Source: an uncultured Clostridium sp.
GTDB lineage: Bacteria; Bacillota; Clostridia; Clostridiales; Clostridiaceae
Assembly (NCBI GenBank): GCA_903789665.1
Contig: CAIFEX010000016.1
Span: 1-64,000, forward strand
Direction: 5' to 3'
DNA length: 64,000 nucleotides
Below, piece after piece: positions 8,547 to 18,112 of the stretch. Under the pieces are notes generated by a model, which was given only the letters and a program-made list of their open reading frames with translations, was not told where the DNA came from and did no database searches. Made by a program: the position numbers and the translations under genes. Positions within the stretch are counted from its first letter, which is position 1, and the number at the start of each line of letters is the position of its first letter.

Positions 8547-10943
8547 ATGAAATTTAAAAATCTACTGAGTAAATTTGACAAAAAGTTCATGTTATTTGAT
8601 GGGGCTATGGGAACTATGCTTCAAAAATCAGGGCTTCAACCTGGAAAACTTCCGGAAATCTTAAATGTGACCGATGCGGAAGTTATAAAACAGATACATA
8701 GAAAGTATCTGGATGCAGGGGCGGATATAATAATATCCAATACTTTTGGAGCCAATGAACTTAAATATAATTCTTCAGATTATACTATAGAGGATATTAT
8801 TACAGCCGGGGTGAAAATTGCAAAAGAAGAGGCCGGGAGAAAAGGAAAATTGGTCGCATTGGATCTAGGTCCAATAGGCCAGGTTATGGAACCAACTGGA
8901 AATTTAAGCTTCAAGGCAGCGTATAAACTGTTTAAAAATCAGGTTGTTATAGGTGAAAGAACAGGAGCGGATTTGATCCTAATAGAAACCATGTCTGATC
9001 TGTATGAAGCTAAGGCAGCTGTTCTTGCAGCTAAGGAAAATTCATCTCTTCCGGTATTTTGTACAATGACTTTTCAGAAGGATGGCAGAACTCTTATGGG
9101 TACTGATCCTAAAACCATGGTAGTTGCACTTGAGGGTTTGGGGGTAGATGTCCTCGGAGTAAATTGTTCTCTTGGACCAGCTGAACTTCAGGGAATTGTG
9201 GATGAAATATTAAAGTATTCATCCATCCCTGTTTTAGTTCAGCCAAATGCAGGACTTCCGAGATACGACGGCAGAAATACGGTTTATGATATAACCCCTG
9301 AAGAATTTTCAAATAATATAGTAATCATGGCTAAGAAAGGAGTCAGGATTTTTGGGGGCTGCTGCGGTACAGATCCTGAATTCATAGAATCTATTGTAAA
9401 TGCCCTTAAATTTATGAAACCTCTTGATATAAGAGAAAAGGGCTATACTGCAGTCTGTTCTCCTACTAAAACTGTTTTTATAGGGAAAGGGATAAAGATT
9501 ATCGGGGAGAAAATAAATCCCACGGGACAGGAAGATTATAAGAAAGAACTGATAGAGGGAAAAGTAAATTATATAAAAAAGCAATCTGTTGTCCAGGATA
9601 ATCAAGGAGCTGATATATTGGGGTTAAATGTAGGATTGCCTGAAATAGATGAACCTTCTACGATGAAAAAAGCTGTAAAGGCAGTTCAAGAGGTGGTTCA
9701 GCTGCCTGTTGACATAGATAGTCCCAACCCAAGGGCCCTAGAAGCTGGAGCCAGGATATACAACGGAAAACCCATAATAAATTCTGTCAACGGGAAGAAA
9801 AAAGTTATGGAGACTGTATTTCCGATAGTCAAAAAATATGGAGGATGTGTAATAGCTCTTACTATAGACGAAAATGGAATACCAAATAATGCAGAGGACA
9901 GGGTTTCAATTGCAGGTAAGATAATAAAAACTGCAGCTTCCTATGGTATAAGTAAAAGAGATATAATAGTTGACTGTCTGACACTTACTGCATCGGCACA
10001 GCAGAAGGAAGTCATGGAGACAATAAAAGCTGTAAAACTTGTAAAGGAAAAATTTGGGGTTAAAACTGTTCTGGGAGTGAGCAACATATCCTATGGACTT
10101 CCGAGAAGATGTGTATTAAATAGGACTTTTCTTGCTCTGGCGCTTAATGCAGGTCTTGATCTTCCGATAATGAACACACAGGATCAGGGAATGAAAGATA
10201 TTATAGCGGGATTCCAGGTCTTAACTGGGATAGACAAAGAGGGAGAAAATTATATAGGTGAATATGGATCTAAATCTAATTCTCCAAAGGTAAAATGCAG
10301 TGAGACCGATAAAAAATTGAATGATGCAATTATTGAGGGTATGGGAGAAGAAGCCGCAAGGATTACATCCAGTCTTTTAAAAGTTGAGAAGCCTGAAAAT
10401 ATAGTGAATTCATATATAATACCGGCTCTGGATGAAGTTGGAAAAATGTATGAGTCGCAGGATGTGTTTTTACCCCAGCTTATACAGTCTGCAGAGACTG
10501 TGAAAAAATCATTTGAAATAATAAAGAAAAAAATATTGAAAGATGGAAAGAAAAGTATAAAAAAAGACAGTATAGTACTGGCTACTGTAAAGGGCGACAT
10601 ACATGATATTGGAAAAAATATAGTAAAGGTACTTTTGGAAAACTACGGATTTGATGTAATAGATTTGGGCAGGGATGTGGATATAGAAAAGGTAGTTGGT
10701 ACTGTGAAGGATAGGGATATAAAACTTGTAGGGCTCAGTGCACTTATGACCACCACTGTGCCGAATATGAAAAAGACTATAGATGCTTTGAGAGAAAATC
10801 AGCTTAAATGTAAAGTTGTAGTAGGCGGGGCAGTGCTGAACCAAAATTATGCAGATATGATAGGTGCGGACTACTATGCAAAAGATGCCAGGGAAGCTGT
10901 TAAAATAGCTCAAAAAATTTTCCCGGTATCCACCACAGTTTAA
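8547..10943 (+). CDS. metH: Cobalamin-dependent methionine synthase without reactivation domain
   Basis: Transfers the methyl group of methyl-tetrahydrofolate to homocysteine through cobalamin. Domain order in 798 residues: homocysteine-binding barrel (about 1-300) with zinc ligands Cys207 (VNCS) and Cys272-Cys273 (GGCCGT); pterin-binding barrel (about 315-565, IIGEKINPTG); B12 cap (about 580-660); and B12-binding domain with D684-x-H686-x-x-G689. The cysteine numbers are those I remember for Thermotoga MetH. The C-terminal SAM-binding reactivation domain of E. coli MetH is absent, as in many anaerobes, so reactivation needs another protein. The start ATG has AAAGGGG. Expression is controlled by the SAM-I riboswitch. 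Confidence 0.96.
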   Translation: MKFKNLLSKFDKKFMLFDGAMGTMLQKSGLQPGKLPEILNVTDAEVIKQIHRKYLDAGADIIISNTFGANELKYNSSDYTIEDIITAGVKIAKEEAGRKGKLVALDLGPIGQVMEPTGNLSFKAAYKLFKNQVVIGERTGADLILIETMSDLYEAKAAVLAAKENSSLPVFCTMTFQKDGRTLMGTDPKTMVVALEGLGVDVLGVNCSLGPAELQGIVDEILKYSSIPVLVQPNAGLPRYDGRNTVYDITPEEFSNNIVIMAKKGVRIFGGCCGTDPEFIESIVNALKFMKPLDIREKGYTAVCSPTKTVFIGKGIKIIGEKINPTGQEDYKKELIEGKVNYIKKQSVVQDNQGADILGLNVGLPEIDEPSTMKKAVKAVQEVVQLPVDIDSPNPRALEAGARIYNGKPIINSVNGKKKVMETVFPIVKKYGGCVIALTIDENGIPNNAEDRVSIAGKIIKTAASYGISKRDIIVDCLTLTASAQQKEVMETIKAVKLVKEKFGVKTVLGVSNISYGLPRRCVLNRTFLALALNAGLDLPIMNTQDQGMKDIIAGFQVLTGIDKEGENYIGEYGSKSNSPKVKCSETDKKLNDAIIEGMGEEAARITSSLLKVEKPENIVNSYIIPALDEVGKMYESQDVFLPQLIQSAETVKKSFEIIKKKILKDGKKSIKKDSIVLATVKGDIHDIGKNIVKVLLENYGFDVIDLGRDVDIEKVVGTVKDRDIKLVGLSALMTTTVPNMKKTIDALRENQLKCKVVVGGAVLNQNYADMIGADYYAKDAREAVKIAQKIFPVSTTV

Positions 10944-11068
10944 AATGTTGAAATAAAAATAAAAATCGGCTATTAAATTTTAAATTCATGAAATTTTTAT
11001 GGAATATTATTTGTAGTTAATGTAAAATATATTTGAAAAAAAATATATATTGGTTTGGGGAGATAAAG

Positions 11069-11755
11069 ATGAATGAAAAAGCTAATGGAAAAATTGCAAA
11101 GTACGTACCAGAAATAAGAGGGACACTTAGGGATCACATGATAAATCTCCCTCTTATCATAAGAGAATCCAGCGGAATAAAAGTTTTTGGGAAAAGAATA
11201 AAATCTCTTGCTTTTACTACGGACATAGCGATTATAAAGAACATAAACGCAGATGCAATTTTGGCGGTATATCCCTTCACACCTCAGTCTGTTATAACAG
11301 AAGCTCTCGTTGCAGCTTCTGACATGCCAATATTTTGCGGAGTAGGAGGAGGACTTACTACCGGAAAGCGTGTTATAAATCTGGCACTTAATGCTGAATT
11401 TAACGGTGCAATGGGGGTAGTTGTAAATAGTCCTACGCCTAATGAAATTGTAAGAGCTGTGAGAGATGCAATTGACATTCCAATTATAGTTACAGTAACT
11501 TCTGAAAGAGACGATATTGAAAAGAGAATAGAAGCGGGTACCTCAATATTAAATGTAGCTGCAGGCAAAAATAGTATAGATTTGGTGAAAAAGATAAGAA
11601 AAAATCATCCTGAATTCCCTATAATAGCCACAGGAGGGAAAAATGAAGAAAACATTAGAAAAACTATAGAGGCAGGTGCAAATGCCATTTCGTACACACC
11701 CCCGTCTACTGCCGAACTTTTTAAAGGAACCATGGAGCGGTATAGAAATGCTTAA
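11069..11755 (+). CDS. TIM-barrel (ribulose-phosphate-binding-type) protein of unknown function
   Basis: I do not recognise an experimentally defined function. The 228-residue protein has alternating beta strands and helices typical of a phosphate-binding TIM barrel, with glycine-rich turns GVGGGLTTG and IATGGKNEENI and a C-terminal AGANAISYTPPS that could hold a phosphate. Similar proteins are usually annotated only as hydrolase or barrel protein. The frame opens at 11033, but the ATG at 11069 has GGGGAG upstream and I prefer it. It lies 125 bases after metH and ends in a strong terminator, so it may be read from the metH transcript. Confidence 0.7.
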   Translation: MNEKANGKIAKYVPEIRGTLRDHMINLPLIIRESSGIKVFGKRIKSLAFTTDIAIIKNINADAILAVYPFTPQSVITEALVAASDMPIFCGVGGGLTTGKRVINLALNAEFNGAMGVVVNSPTPNEIVRAVRDAIDIPIIVTVTSERDDIEKRIEAGTSILNVAAGKNSIDLVKKIRKNHPEFPIIATGGKNEENIRKTIEAGANAISYTPPSTAELFKGTMERYRNA

Positions 11756-11777
11756 ATTTAATAAATAATGTAAGCTG

Positions 11778-11818
11778 ACTGGAAATATAGATTAAATATT
11801 ATATTTTCAGTTTTTTTG
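11778..11818 (+). terminator. Rho-independent terminator
   Basis: ACTGGAAATATA (11778-11789) pairs with TATATTTTCAGT (11800-11811) over 12 pairs with one wobble, then TTTTTTTG. Confidence 0.88.
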
Positions 11819-11860
11819 TTTCAATCAAGTTAAAAAATAAAAAAAATCACAAAAAAGGTA

Positions 11861-11889
11861 TTGCATAATTATAATAATATATGTATAAT
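11861..11889 (+). promoter_or_regulatory. Sigma-A promoter of the ABC transporter / argGH operon
   Basis: TTGCAT (11861-11866), 17 bases, TATAAT (11884-11889). Two near-identical 10-mers G[C/T]ATAATTAT (11863-11872 and 11883-11892) overlap the -35 and -10 boxes and could be regulator contacts. Confidence 0.75.
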
Positions 11890-11948
11890 TATTTATATAT
11901 TTAATCTAAGGAATTAAAGTTTTTATTATTTGAAAAGAGGAGATAAAA

Positions 11949-12773
11949 ATGAAAAAATTCAAGAAGATAATAACAATAGGACTGTCGGTGATATGTACGG
12001 CAGTATTGTTGGCAGGCTGCGGCGGCAGCGGTAATACGTCACAAAATGGACAAGGTTCTCAGGATACATTGGAGAAAGTGAAAAAATCAGGTGTTCTGAA
12101 GGTGGGTCTGGAAGATTCTTTTCCTCCTATGGAATTTAGGGACAGTCAAAATAAACTTCAGGGTTTTGATATAGACATGGCAAATGCAATAGCTAAAAAA
12201 ATGGGAGTAAAAGCTCAGTTTATCAGTACTGAATTCAATGGGATAGTTTTAGCGCTTAAATCTGGAAAGTTTGATACCATAATATCTGGAATGAGTATAA
12301 CAGATGACAGAAAAAAAAAGATAGATTTTTCTAAACCCTATGTGGAAAATTATCAAATTATAGTTACTAAGTCTGGAAATAGTTCCGTTAAGAGTTCAAA
12401 GGATTTGGACGGTAAAAGGGTAGGAGTGGGACTTGGTACTACCAGTGAACAGGTAGTTAAGAAATTTAAGAATATAAAAGAAGTGAAAAAATACGACAAA
12501 ACTACTGAGGAACTTCAGGATCTTTTGATAGGAAGATTGGATGCAGTAGTAGTGGATGAACCTGTTGGAAAATACTATATATCCAAATCAAATAAAAAAA
12601 GTCAATATAATGTTTTGAGTGAAAAATTAAGTAAGGAACCCATGGGAATAGGGTTTAAAAAAGGTGATAAAAAATTAGAGGCAGAAGTACAAAAGACATT
12701 TGATGAATTGAAAAAAGACGGAACTATGTCCAAAATTTCTACAAAATGGTTTGGAGAAGATATATATAAATAA
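11949..12773 (+). CDS. Polar amino acid ABC transporter, substrate-binding lipoprotein
   Basis: Extracytoplasmic solute receptor of the SBP_bac_3 family, 274 residues. The signal peptide ends in LAGC (Cys24), the lipid-attachment cysteine. The mature part starts with a Gly/Ser/Gln linker, then VKKSGVLKVGLEDSFPPMEF and GFDIDMANAIAKKMG, the classic fold of glutamine/arginine/cystine receptors. ATG with GAGGAG. It is the first gene of receptor-permease-ATPase, followed by argG-argH, so arginine, ornithine or citrulline are likely ligands (inference from context only). Confidence 0.93.
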   Translation: MKKFKKIITIGLSVICTAVLLAGCGGSGNTSQNGQGSQDTLEKVKKSGVLKVGLEDSFPPMEFRDSQNKLQGFDIDMANAIAKKMGVKAQFISTEFNGIVLALKSGKFDTIISGMSITDDRKKKIDFSKPYVENYQIIVTKSGNSSVKSSKDLDGKRVGVGLGTTSEQVVKKFKNIKEVKKYDKTTEELQDLLIGRLDAVVVDEPVGKYYISKSNKKSQYNVLSEKLSKEPMGIGFKKGDKKLEAEVQKTFDELKKDGTMSKISTKWFGEDIYK

Positions 12774-12801
12774 TATTTAAGAAAGGAAATGGATTGAACC
12801 A

Positions 12802-13452
12802 GTGAATATAGAATTTATAAAAGATATACTCCCTGTTTTGCTAAAGGGCAGTGTAATGACTATGGAACTTACAGTAATCACCTTGATTTTGGGAACGTTT
12901 CTTGGCATACTTTTAGCACTTTTGAAATTGTCTAAAAATATCGTGCTTAAATCACTGTCAGGTTTTTATACATGGGTATTCAGAGGTACACCTCTATTAT
13001 TGCAGTTGTTTTTCTTCTATTATGGTTTGCCTTTTGTTGGAATAGAACTTACTCCTTTTTCAGCAGCAATATTAGGACTTTCACTTAATTGTGGAGCTTA
13101 TATGGCAGAGATAATAAGAGGAGGGATTCAATCTGTAAACAAGGGACAGTTTGAGGCAGCAAAGGCACTTGGATTCAGTTATGGAGAAACCATGAGGAAG
13201 ATAATACTTCCCCAGACATGGAAGCTCATAATACCACCTGTTGGGAATGAATTTATATCTATATTGAAAGACACTTCCCTGGTGTCCACTATAGCAATGG
13301 TTGAGCTTATGAGATCAGCACAGCAGATATATGCCAGCAGTTTTGATCCGATATCGGTATTTCTTACAGCAGCGGTGCTGTATCTTATAATGACTACTGT
13401 ATTTACTACCGTATTTGGAATATTTGAAAGGAAATTGGCCGTTTACAGTTAA
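12802..13452 (+). CDS. Polar amino acid ABC transporter, permease
   Basis: Inner-membrane permease of the HisM/GlnP type, 216 residues, with about five hydrophobic segments. The EAA loop that docks the ATPase reads EAAKALGFSYGETMRKIILPQ. The start used is GTG at 12802. The nearest AAGGA is 14 bases away and an in-frame ATT at 12793 is a possible rare alternative, so the exact N-terminus is uncertain. It sits 28 bases after the receptor gene and 40 before the ATPase gene. Confidence 0.93.
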   Translation: MNIEFIKDILPVLLKGSVMTMELTVITLILGTFLGILLALLKLSKNIVLKSLSGFYTWVFRGTPLLLQLFFFYYGLPFVGIELTPFSAAILGLSLNCGAYMAEIIRGGIQSVNKGQFEAAKALGFSYGETMRKIILPQTWKLIIPPVGNEFISILKDTSLVSTIAMVELMRSAQQIYASSFDPISVFLTAAVLYLIMTTVFTTVFGIFERKLAVYS

Positions 13453-13492
13453 CTGTAGATTTATTTGAATTTATTTTGGAGGTGTAATCTAA

Positions 13493-14272
13493 ATGGAAAA
13501 TACAGCTGTAAATAATTGTACAGATTTAGATAAAAATAAATATATGATAGAAGCTACTCATTTAACCAAGAGCTTTAATGATTTGGTAGTTTTTAAAGAT
13601 CTCAATGTAAAAGTTAAAAAGGGTGAAGTTTTAGTTGTGATAGGACCTTCAGGTTCAGGAAAAAGTACACTGCTCAGATGTTTGAACCATCTGGAAACTT
13701 TGGACAGTGGAACTGTAGTCGTAGAAGGAGAAAAATTGAACCCGAAGGATAAGAAAATGGTGAGAAGGATAGCTACGAAGATGGGAATGGTTTTTCAGAG
13801 CTTTAACCTGTTTCCACACATGACAGCTATTCAAAATGTCATGGAAGCTCCAATGGTAGTTAAAAAGGAGAAAAAATCGAGAGCAAGGGAAGATGCTAGA
13901 AAACTTTTAGATAAGGTCGGTTTAAAAGACAAGGAAAATTTTTATCCTTCAAAGCTTTCAGGAGGTCAGCAGCAGAGGGTGGCCATTGCAAGGGCACTTG
14001 CGATGAATCCGGATATAATGCTTTTTGACGAACCAACATCTGCCCTGGATCCGGAACTCGTGGGAGAGGTTTTGAATGTAATGAAAGATCTAGTTAAAGA
14101 CGGGATGACCATGATAGTTGTGACTCATGAGATGGGTTTTGCAAAAGAAGTGGCTGATAGGGTCATATTTATGGATAATGGTAAAATAGTGGAGCAGGGA
14201 ACTCCGGAACAGATATTTTTACATCCCAAAGAAGACAGGACTAAAGCTTTTTTGTATAAAGTTATCAAGTAA
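13493..14272 (+). CDS. glnQ: Polar amino acid ABC transporter, ATP-binding protein
   Basis: ATPase of 259 residues driving the amino-acid importer. Walker A is GPSGSGKST, the signature is LSGGQQQRV, Walker B is [13 protein letters not shown] and the switch histidine is in [16 protein letters not shown]. An N-terminal extension of about 18 residues precedes the first beta strand, slightly longer than usual for GlnQ/HisP. ATG with GGAGGTG. argG starts 22 bases after its stop, so transport and arginine synthesis appear to be co-transcribed. Confidence 0.94.
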   Translation: MENTAVNNCTDLDKNKYMIEATHLTKSFNDLVVFKDLNVKVKKGEVLVVIGPSGSGKSTLLRCLNHLETLDSGTVVVEGEKLNPKDKKMVRRIATKMGMVFQSFNLFPHMTAIQNVMEAPMVVKKEKKSRAREDARKLLDKVGLKDKENFYPSKLSGGQQQRVAIARALAMNPDIMLFDEPTSALDPELVGEVLNVMKDLVKDGMTMIVVTHEMGFAKEVADRVIFMDNGKIVEQGTPEQIFLHPKEDRTKAFLYKVIK

Positions 14273-14294
14273 TATATAAATGGAGGTTGAGTTT

Positions 14295-15500
14295 ATGAAA
14301 GACAAAGTGGTATTGGCGTACTCGGGAGGATTGGATACATCGGTTATCATTCCCTGGTTGAAAGAGAATTATGATCTGGAGGTTATTGCAGCCTGCATAG
14401 ATGTGGGACAAGATGATGACATGGATAAGGTGAGGGAAAAAGCCCTCAAAACAGGTGCTTCTAAAGTGTATATTGAAGATATGAAGGAAGAATTTATAAA
14501 AAATTATCTTTTTAAGGCGGTTAAGGCCAATTTGTTGTATGAGAATTCATATATGCTTGGTACTTCTCTTGCAAGGCCTCTCATGGCGAAAAAATTAGTC
14601 GAGATAGCACATAAAGAAGGTGCCAAATATATATCCCATGGATGTACCGGAAAGGGAAACGACCAAGTGCGTTTTGAAGTTGGAGTGGCAAGTTTCGATC
14701 CGGCAATAAAGATAATAGCTCCCTGGAGGCTGTGGAATATAAAATCAAGGGAAGATGCCATAGATTATGCAAATGCCAGGGGAGTAGAGATAACTGCGAC
14801 AAAAGAAAAAATATATTCAAATGATAAAAATATATGGCATGTAAGTCATGAAGGCGGAGACCTGGAAGATCCACGAAATGAACATAAGATAAGCATGTAT
14901 TTTATGACCGTCCCACCTGAAAAGGCAAAGGATGAGAATACCTATATAGAGCTCTATTTTGAAAAGGGAGAACCTAAAAAATTAAACGGGCAGGAACTGG
15001 ATCCTGTTACAATGATGGAAGAGCTGAATAAAATAGGCGGTGAAAATGGAATAGGAATAGTGGACATGGTGGAAAACAGGCTTGTAGGAATGAAATCAAG
15101 GGGAGTATATGAAACTCCTGGCGGAACCATACTTTATACCGCTCATACTGCCCTTGAAAGGCTGACTATAGATAAAGACACTTTTCATTATAAACAATTG
15201 GTATCCCAGAAATACGGCGAACTTGTATATGACGGTCTGTGGTTTGGAAGCCTTAGGAAGGCATTGGATGCTTTCGTCGAAGCTACCCAGGAGAATGTGA
15301 CTGGAACGGTAAAATTGAGGCTGTATAAGGGAAATATAATGACAGCGTCGATAAATGCCAAATACCCTTTATTTAATGAGAGCATATCTTCTTTTGGTGC
15401 CAGCGATCTGTACGATCAGAAGGATGCAGATGGTTTTATCAAATTATTCAGTCTTCCCTATAAAATTAAGTCCCTGGTAGATAAGGAGAAAAAGAATTGA
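14295..15500 (+). CDS. argG: Argininosuccinate synthase
   Basis: Joins citrulline and aspartate with ATP to form argininosuccinate. The N-terminus [18 protein letters not shown] is the PP-loop of this family. The protein has 401 residues, the usual size. An ATG at 14280 is also open, but the ATG at 14295 has GGAGG eight bases upstream and gives the conserved N-terminus. Its stop codon overlaps the start of argH (TTGA), so the two are translationally coupled. Confidence 0.97.
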   Translation: MKDKVVLAYSGGLDTSVIIPWLKENYDLEVIAACIDVGQDDDMDKVREKALKTGASKVYIEDMKEEFIKNYLFKAVKANLLYENSYMLGTSLARPLMAKKLVEIAHKEGAKYISHGCTGKGNDQVRFEVGVASFDPAIKIIAPWRLWNIKSREDAIDYANARGVEITATKEKIYSNDKNIWHVSHEGGDLEDPRNEHKISMYFMTVPPEKAKDENTYIELYFEKGEPKKLNGQELDPVTMMEELNKIGGENGIGIVDMVENRLVGMKSRGVYETPGGTILYTAHTALERLTIDKDTFHYKQLVSQKYGELVYDGLWFGSLRKALDAFVEATQENVTGTVKLRLYKGNIMTASINAKYPLFNESISSFGASDLYDQKDADGFIKLFSLPYKIKSLVDKEKKN

Positions 15501-16822
15501 CTATGAAACTTTGGGGTGGAAGATTTAAAAAATCCGAAAGCAAGCTTATGGAGGATTTCAATAGCTCGTTGAGATTTGACAGGCGTCTTTATAGAGAAGA
15601 CATAGAGGGAAGCATGGCCCATGTTAAAATGCTTTCTAGGTGCAATATTTTATCCCGGGAAGACGGGAAAAAAATATTGGAAGGACTGAAGTCAATACTT
15701 GGGGATATAGAAAGTGGAAAGCTGAAAGTAGAGGGAAACTACGAGGATATACACAGCTTTGTAGAGATAAATCTAATAAAGAAAATAGGTCAGGCTGGAA
15801 AAAAATTACATACCGCCAGAAGTAGAAATGATCAGGTGGCAGTAGATTTTAAATTGTATGTTAAAAGAGAAGCTGGTGAAGTGATTAAAAATATAGAGAC
15901 ACTTCAAAATACAATAAAGAACCTGGGGGAGCGAAATAATGTGATAATGCCCGGGTATACTCACCTTCAAAGGGCCCAGGTAGTTACTTTCAAGCATTAT
16001 ATAATGGCGTATTATTACATGCTTTCAAGGGATAAAAAAAGAATTTTGAATGCCGTTGAAATTATGGATGAAAGTCCGCTTGGATGCTGTGCATTGGCAG
16101 GTACGACTTATGATATAGATAGAAATTTTACTGCTGAGGAACTTGGATTTAGAAAACCAGTTGATAATTTTCTGGACGGTGTAAGTGACAGGGATTATGT
16201 CCTTGAAATGTTATCGGATTTTTCCATATTGATCATGCATTTGAGCCGTCTTAGTGAAGAGCTTGTATTGTGGAGCAGTAAAGAATTTGATTTTGTACAG
16301 ATAGATGATGAATTTTCCACAGGAAGCAGCATAATGCCTCAGAAAAAGAATCCCGACGCTGCAGAACTCATAAGAGGCAAAACTGGGAGAGTATACGGTT
16401 CACTTGTGTCACTGCTTACCACTATGAAAGGTATTCCTCTTGCCTATGATAAGGATATGCAGGAAGACAAAGAGCAGTTTTTTAATTCCTTAGATACCGT
16501 ATTAAGCTGTTTGAAGGTAATGAACGGTATACTCTCCACATTAAAAGTTAAGAAAGACAATACCTTTAATGCTGTTAAGAAGGGTTTTTTAAACGCTACA
16601 GAAGCAGCAGACTATTTAGTAGGCAAAGGTATGGCTTTTAGGGATGCACATAAGGTTATTGGTGAAATTGTACTGTACTGTGAAGATAAAAATAAATCCA
16701 TTGAAGATCTGTCACTGGAGGAGCTGAAAAATTTCAGTAACTTGTTTTCAGAAGATGTTTATGAATTCATAGACTATGAAAATACATTGAACAGAGGAAT
16801 TAAAAAAAATCTCAAGCGATAG
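15497..16822 (+). CDS. argH: Argininosuccinate lyase
   Basis: Splits argininosuccinate to arginine and fumarate, the last step of arginine synthesis. The fumarase/aspartase superfamily signature is [11 protein letters not shown], and [11 protein letters not shown] is the conserved N-terminal block. It has 441 residues. The TTG at 15497 has AAGGAG eight bases before it and overlaps the argG stop codon. The ATG two codons later would be 14 bases from the Shine-Dalgarno, so TTG is preferred. A strong terminator follows. Confidence 0.97.
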   Translation: MTMKLWGGRFKKSESKLMEDFNSSLRFDRRLYREDIEGSMAHVKMLSRCNILSREDGKKILEGLKSILGDIESGKLKVEGNYEDIHSFVEINLIKKIGQAGKKLHTARSRNDQVAVDFKLYVKREAGEVIKNIETLQNTIKNLGERNNVIMPGYTHLQRAQVVTFKHYIMAYYYMLSRDKKRILNAVEIMDESPLGCCALAGTTYDIDRNFTAEELGFRKPVDNFLDGVSDRDYVLEMLSDFSILIMHLSRLSEELVLWSSKEFDFVQIDDEFSTGSSIMPQKKNPDAAELIRGKTGRVYGSLVSLLTTMKGIPLAYDKDMQEDKEQFFNSLDTVLSCLKVMNGILSTLKVKKDNTFNAVKKGFLNATEAADYLVGKGMAFRDAHKVIGEIVLYCEDKNKSIEDLSLEELKNFSNLFSEDVYEFIDYENTLNRGIKKNLKR

Positions 16823-16842
16823 ATTGAAGGAAGAAATGTCTA

Positions 16843-16880
16843 AAGTGGAAAGCTGATTTTAAGAAGCTTTCCACTTTTTA
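16843..16880 (+). terminator. Terminator of the transporter-argGH operon
   Basis: AAGTGGAAAGCT (16843-16854) pairs perfectly with AGCTTTCCACTT (16864-16875), followed by TTTTA. The hairpin ends just before the convergent DUF378 gene. Confidence 0.92.
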
Positions 16881-16884
16881 ATTG

Positions 16885-17103
16885 TTAAATTTCTTTTGTA
16901 TGCCTGTTATTTTCTGTTTCTTTGCCGAAAAACGACAGTGCATATAATCCTCCAAGACCTACCAGAGCATACAGCACTCTTGTAAAGGGTGACATTGTAC
17001 CAAATAGTGATGCTATAAGATCATATCTGAAAAATCCAATTAGCCCCCAATTGAGAGCACCTATTACCACTAATACCAGTGCAATAATGTCTAATGTCCT
17101 CAT
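16885..17103 (-). CDS. DUF378 family small membrane protein
   Basis: A 72-residue protein with two hydrophobic segments separated by a short loop. The first contains VVIGALNWGLIGFF, typical of the DUF378 family (YuzA-like), and the second contains LVGLGGLYAL. The family's function is not known. The ATG has AAGGAG. It is convergent to argH and appears to be transcribed alone. Confidence 0.85.
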   Translation of the reverse strand: MRTLDIIALVLVVIGALNWGLIGFFRYDLIASLFGTMSPFTRVLYALVGLGGLYALSFFGKETENNRHTKEI

Positions 17104-17133
17104 GTTTACATCTCCTTTTTATTTTATCCGAAC

Positions 17134-17256
17134 GCTGCCATTGCTAATATTCCCAATTTCTCAAAGTGGGGGATAAGCACTGCTGCGCGCCTGGATAAGA
17201 TTTTCTAAGGTTCAGGTGGAGAAAAGTATTCCTTATAAGCAAACCCCACCTGGATC
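17134..17256. repeat. GC-richer intergenic element with inverted repeat
   Basis: This stretch is markedly richer in G+C than its surroundings and has no ORF. An inverted repeat pairs TTCAGGTGG (17211-17219) with CCACCTGGA (17246-17254) around a 26-base loop, and further G-rich and C-rich blocks (AGTGGGGGATAAG, CTGCGCGCC) lie to the left. It resembles dispersed structured repeats of acetogenic clostridia as I remember them, but I cannot confirm copies elsewhere from this window. Confidence 0.4.
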
Positions 17257-17332
17257 TAAAAATTACTTTATATAAATTATTATTTACAAATTATATAAAA
17301 TTTATGAGGAAAAATAAAAACAAGGAAAAATA

Positions 17333-17830
17333 TTAATTTTTACTATTTGAGGTATTATTTATTATATCTATATTTATGCTTCTTTCTACAGGTTGATATA
17401 AAGATATTATGGTATCAGTCCTCTGTATTCCATCTATGGATTGAATTTTATTCATGAGCAGATCTTGCAGATCCGATATATTTTTGCATATTATTTTTAT
17501 AAAAATGGAATAAACTCCGGTGGTATAGTGAATTTCAACAATTTCCTTTATGTCTATCAATTTATCGAGAACGTCTTTGAAATTTCTGGCTTTATCCAGA
17601 TAGATTCCGATAAAGCCGCATACATCATATCCTATTTTGGAATTATCGATTATAAGTTTTGTCCCTTTTATTATATTCATATCCTGCATTTTTTTCATTC
17701 TAACATGGATAGTTCCGCCGCTCACGTGACATTCTCTTGCAATTTCCAAAAAAGGAGTCCTGGAATCCTTTAAAAGGATGTCGAGAATTTGAAGGTCCAA
17801 ATCATCTAATCCAGAAACTTTTAAACTCAT
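17333..17830 (-). CDS. Lrp/AsnC family transcriptional regulator
   Basis: DNA-binding regulator of 165 residues with an N-terminal helix-turn-helix (about residues 9-55, including SRTPFLEIARECHVSGG) and a C-terminal RAM (ACT-like) domain that senses amino acids and forms octamers. ATG with AGGAGGGG. It is divergent from asnA, the arrangement of asnC and asnA in E. coli, where AsnC activates asnA. A 38-bp palindrome lies between the genes. An asparagine-responsive role is therefore likely but inferred. Confidence 0.9.
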   Translation of the reverse strand: MSLKVSGLDDLDLQILDILLKDSRTPFLEIARECHVSGGTIHVRMKKMQDMNIIKGTKLIIDNSKIGYDVCGFIGIYLDKARNFKDVLDKLIDIKEIVEIHYTTGVYSIFIKIICKNISDLQDLLMNKIQSIDGIQRTDTIISLYQPVERSINIDIINNTSNSKN

Positions 17831-17885
17831 TTAAATCCCCTCCTTGTTTATAGTTAAGTTATTGTTACTTAAATCCCCACTTAAT

Positions 17886-17894
17886 ATTATACCA
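17886..17894 (-). promoter_or_regulatory. Extended -10 promoter of the Lrp/AsnC gene
   Basis: Minus strand TGGTATAAT, an extended -10 element, about 55 bases before the ATG. No good -35 box is seen, which is normal for extended -10 promoters. Confidence 0.5.
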
Positions 17895-17926
17895 GAAATT
17901 TTGTTAAATTAATAATTTGAAACGTT

Positions 17927-17964
17927 ATCATCAATTAATAATTTATAAATTATTAATTGATGAT
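17927..17964. promoter_or_regulatory. 38-bp perfect palindrome between the Lrp/AsnC gene and asnA
   Basis: Positions 17927-17945 (ATCATCAATTAATAATTTA) are exactly complementary to 17946-17964 without a spacer. It lies upstream of both divergent promoters, about 50 bases before the asnA -35 box, a position that suits an activator. It is a candidate operator for the AsnC-like protein. A purely structural role cannot be excluded because the sequence is AT-rich. Confidence 0.6.
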
Positions 17965-18012
17965 GTATACAAATAATAAGTTAATAAAAAAATACAAATT
18001 TTATTATTAATA

Positions 18013-18041
18013 TTGCAATATATTCAAAAAAGTATTATGAT
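18013..18041 (+). promoter_or_regulatory. Sigma-A promoter of asnA
   Basis: TTGCAA (18013-18018), 17 bases, TATGAT (18036-18041). The start of transcription would be near 18048, about 65 bases before the ATG. Confidence 0.7.
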
Positions 18042-18112
18042 ATTATCAATAAATAACATAAAAAAGTAAATAAGTAATAAATTCATATAACTTATTAAAG
18101 GGGGACGCATTT

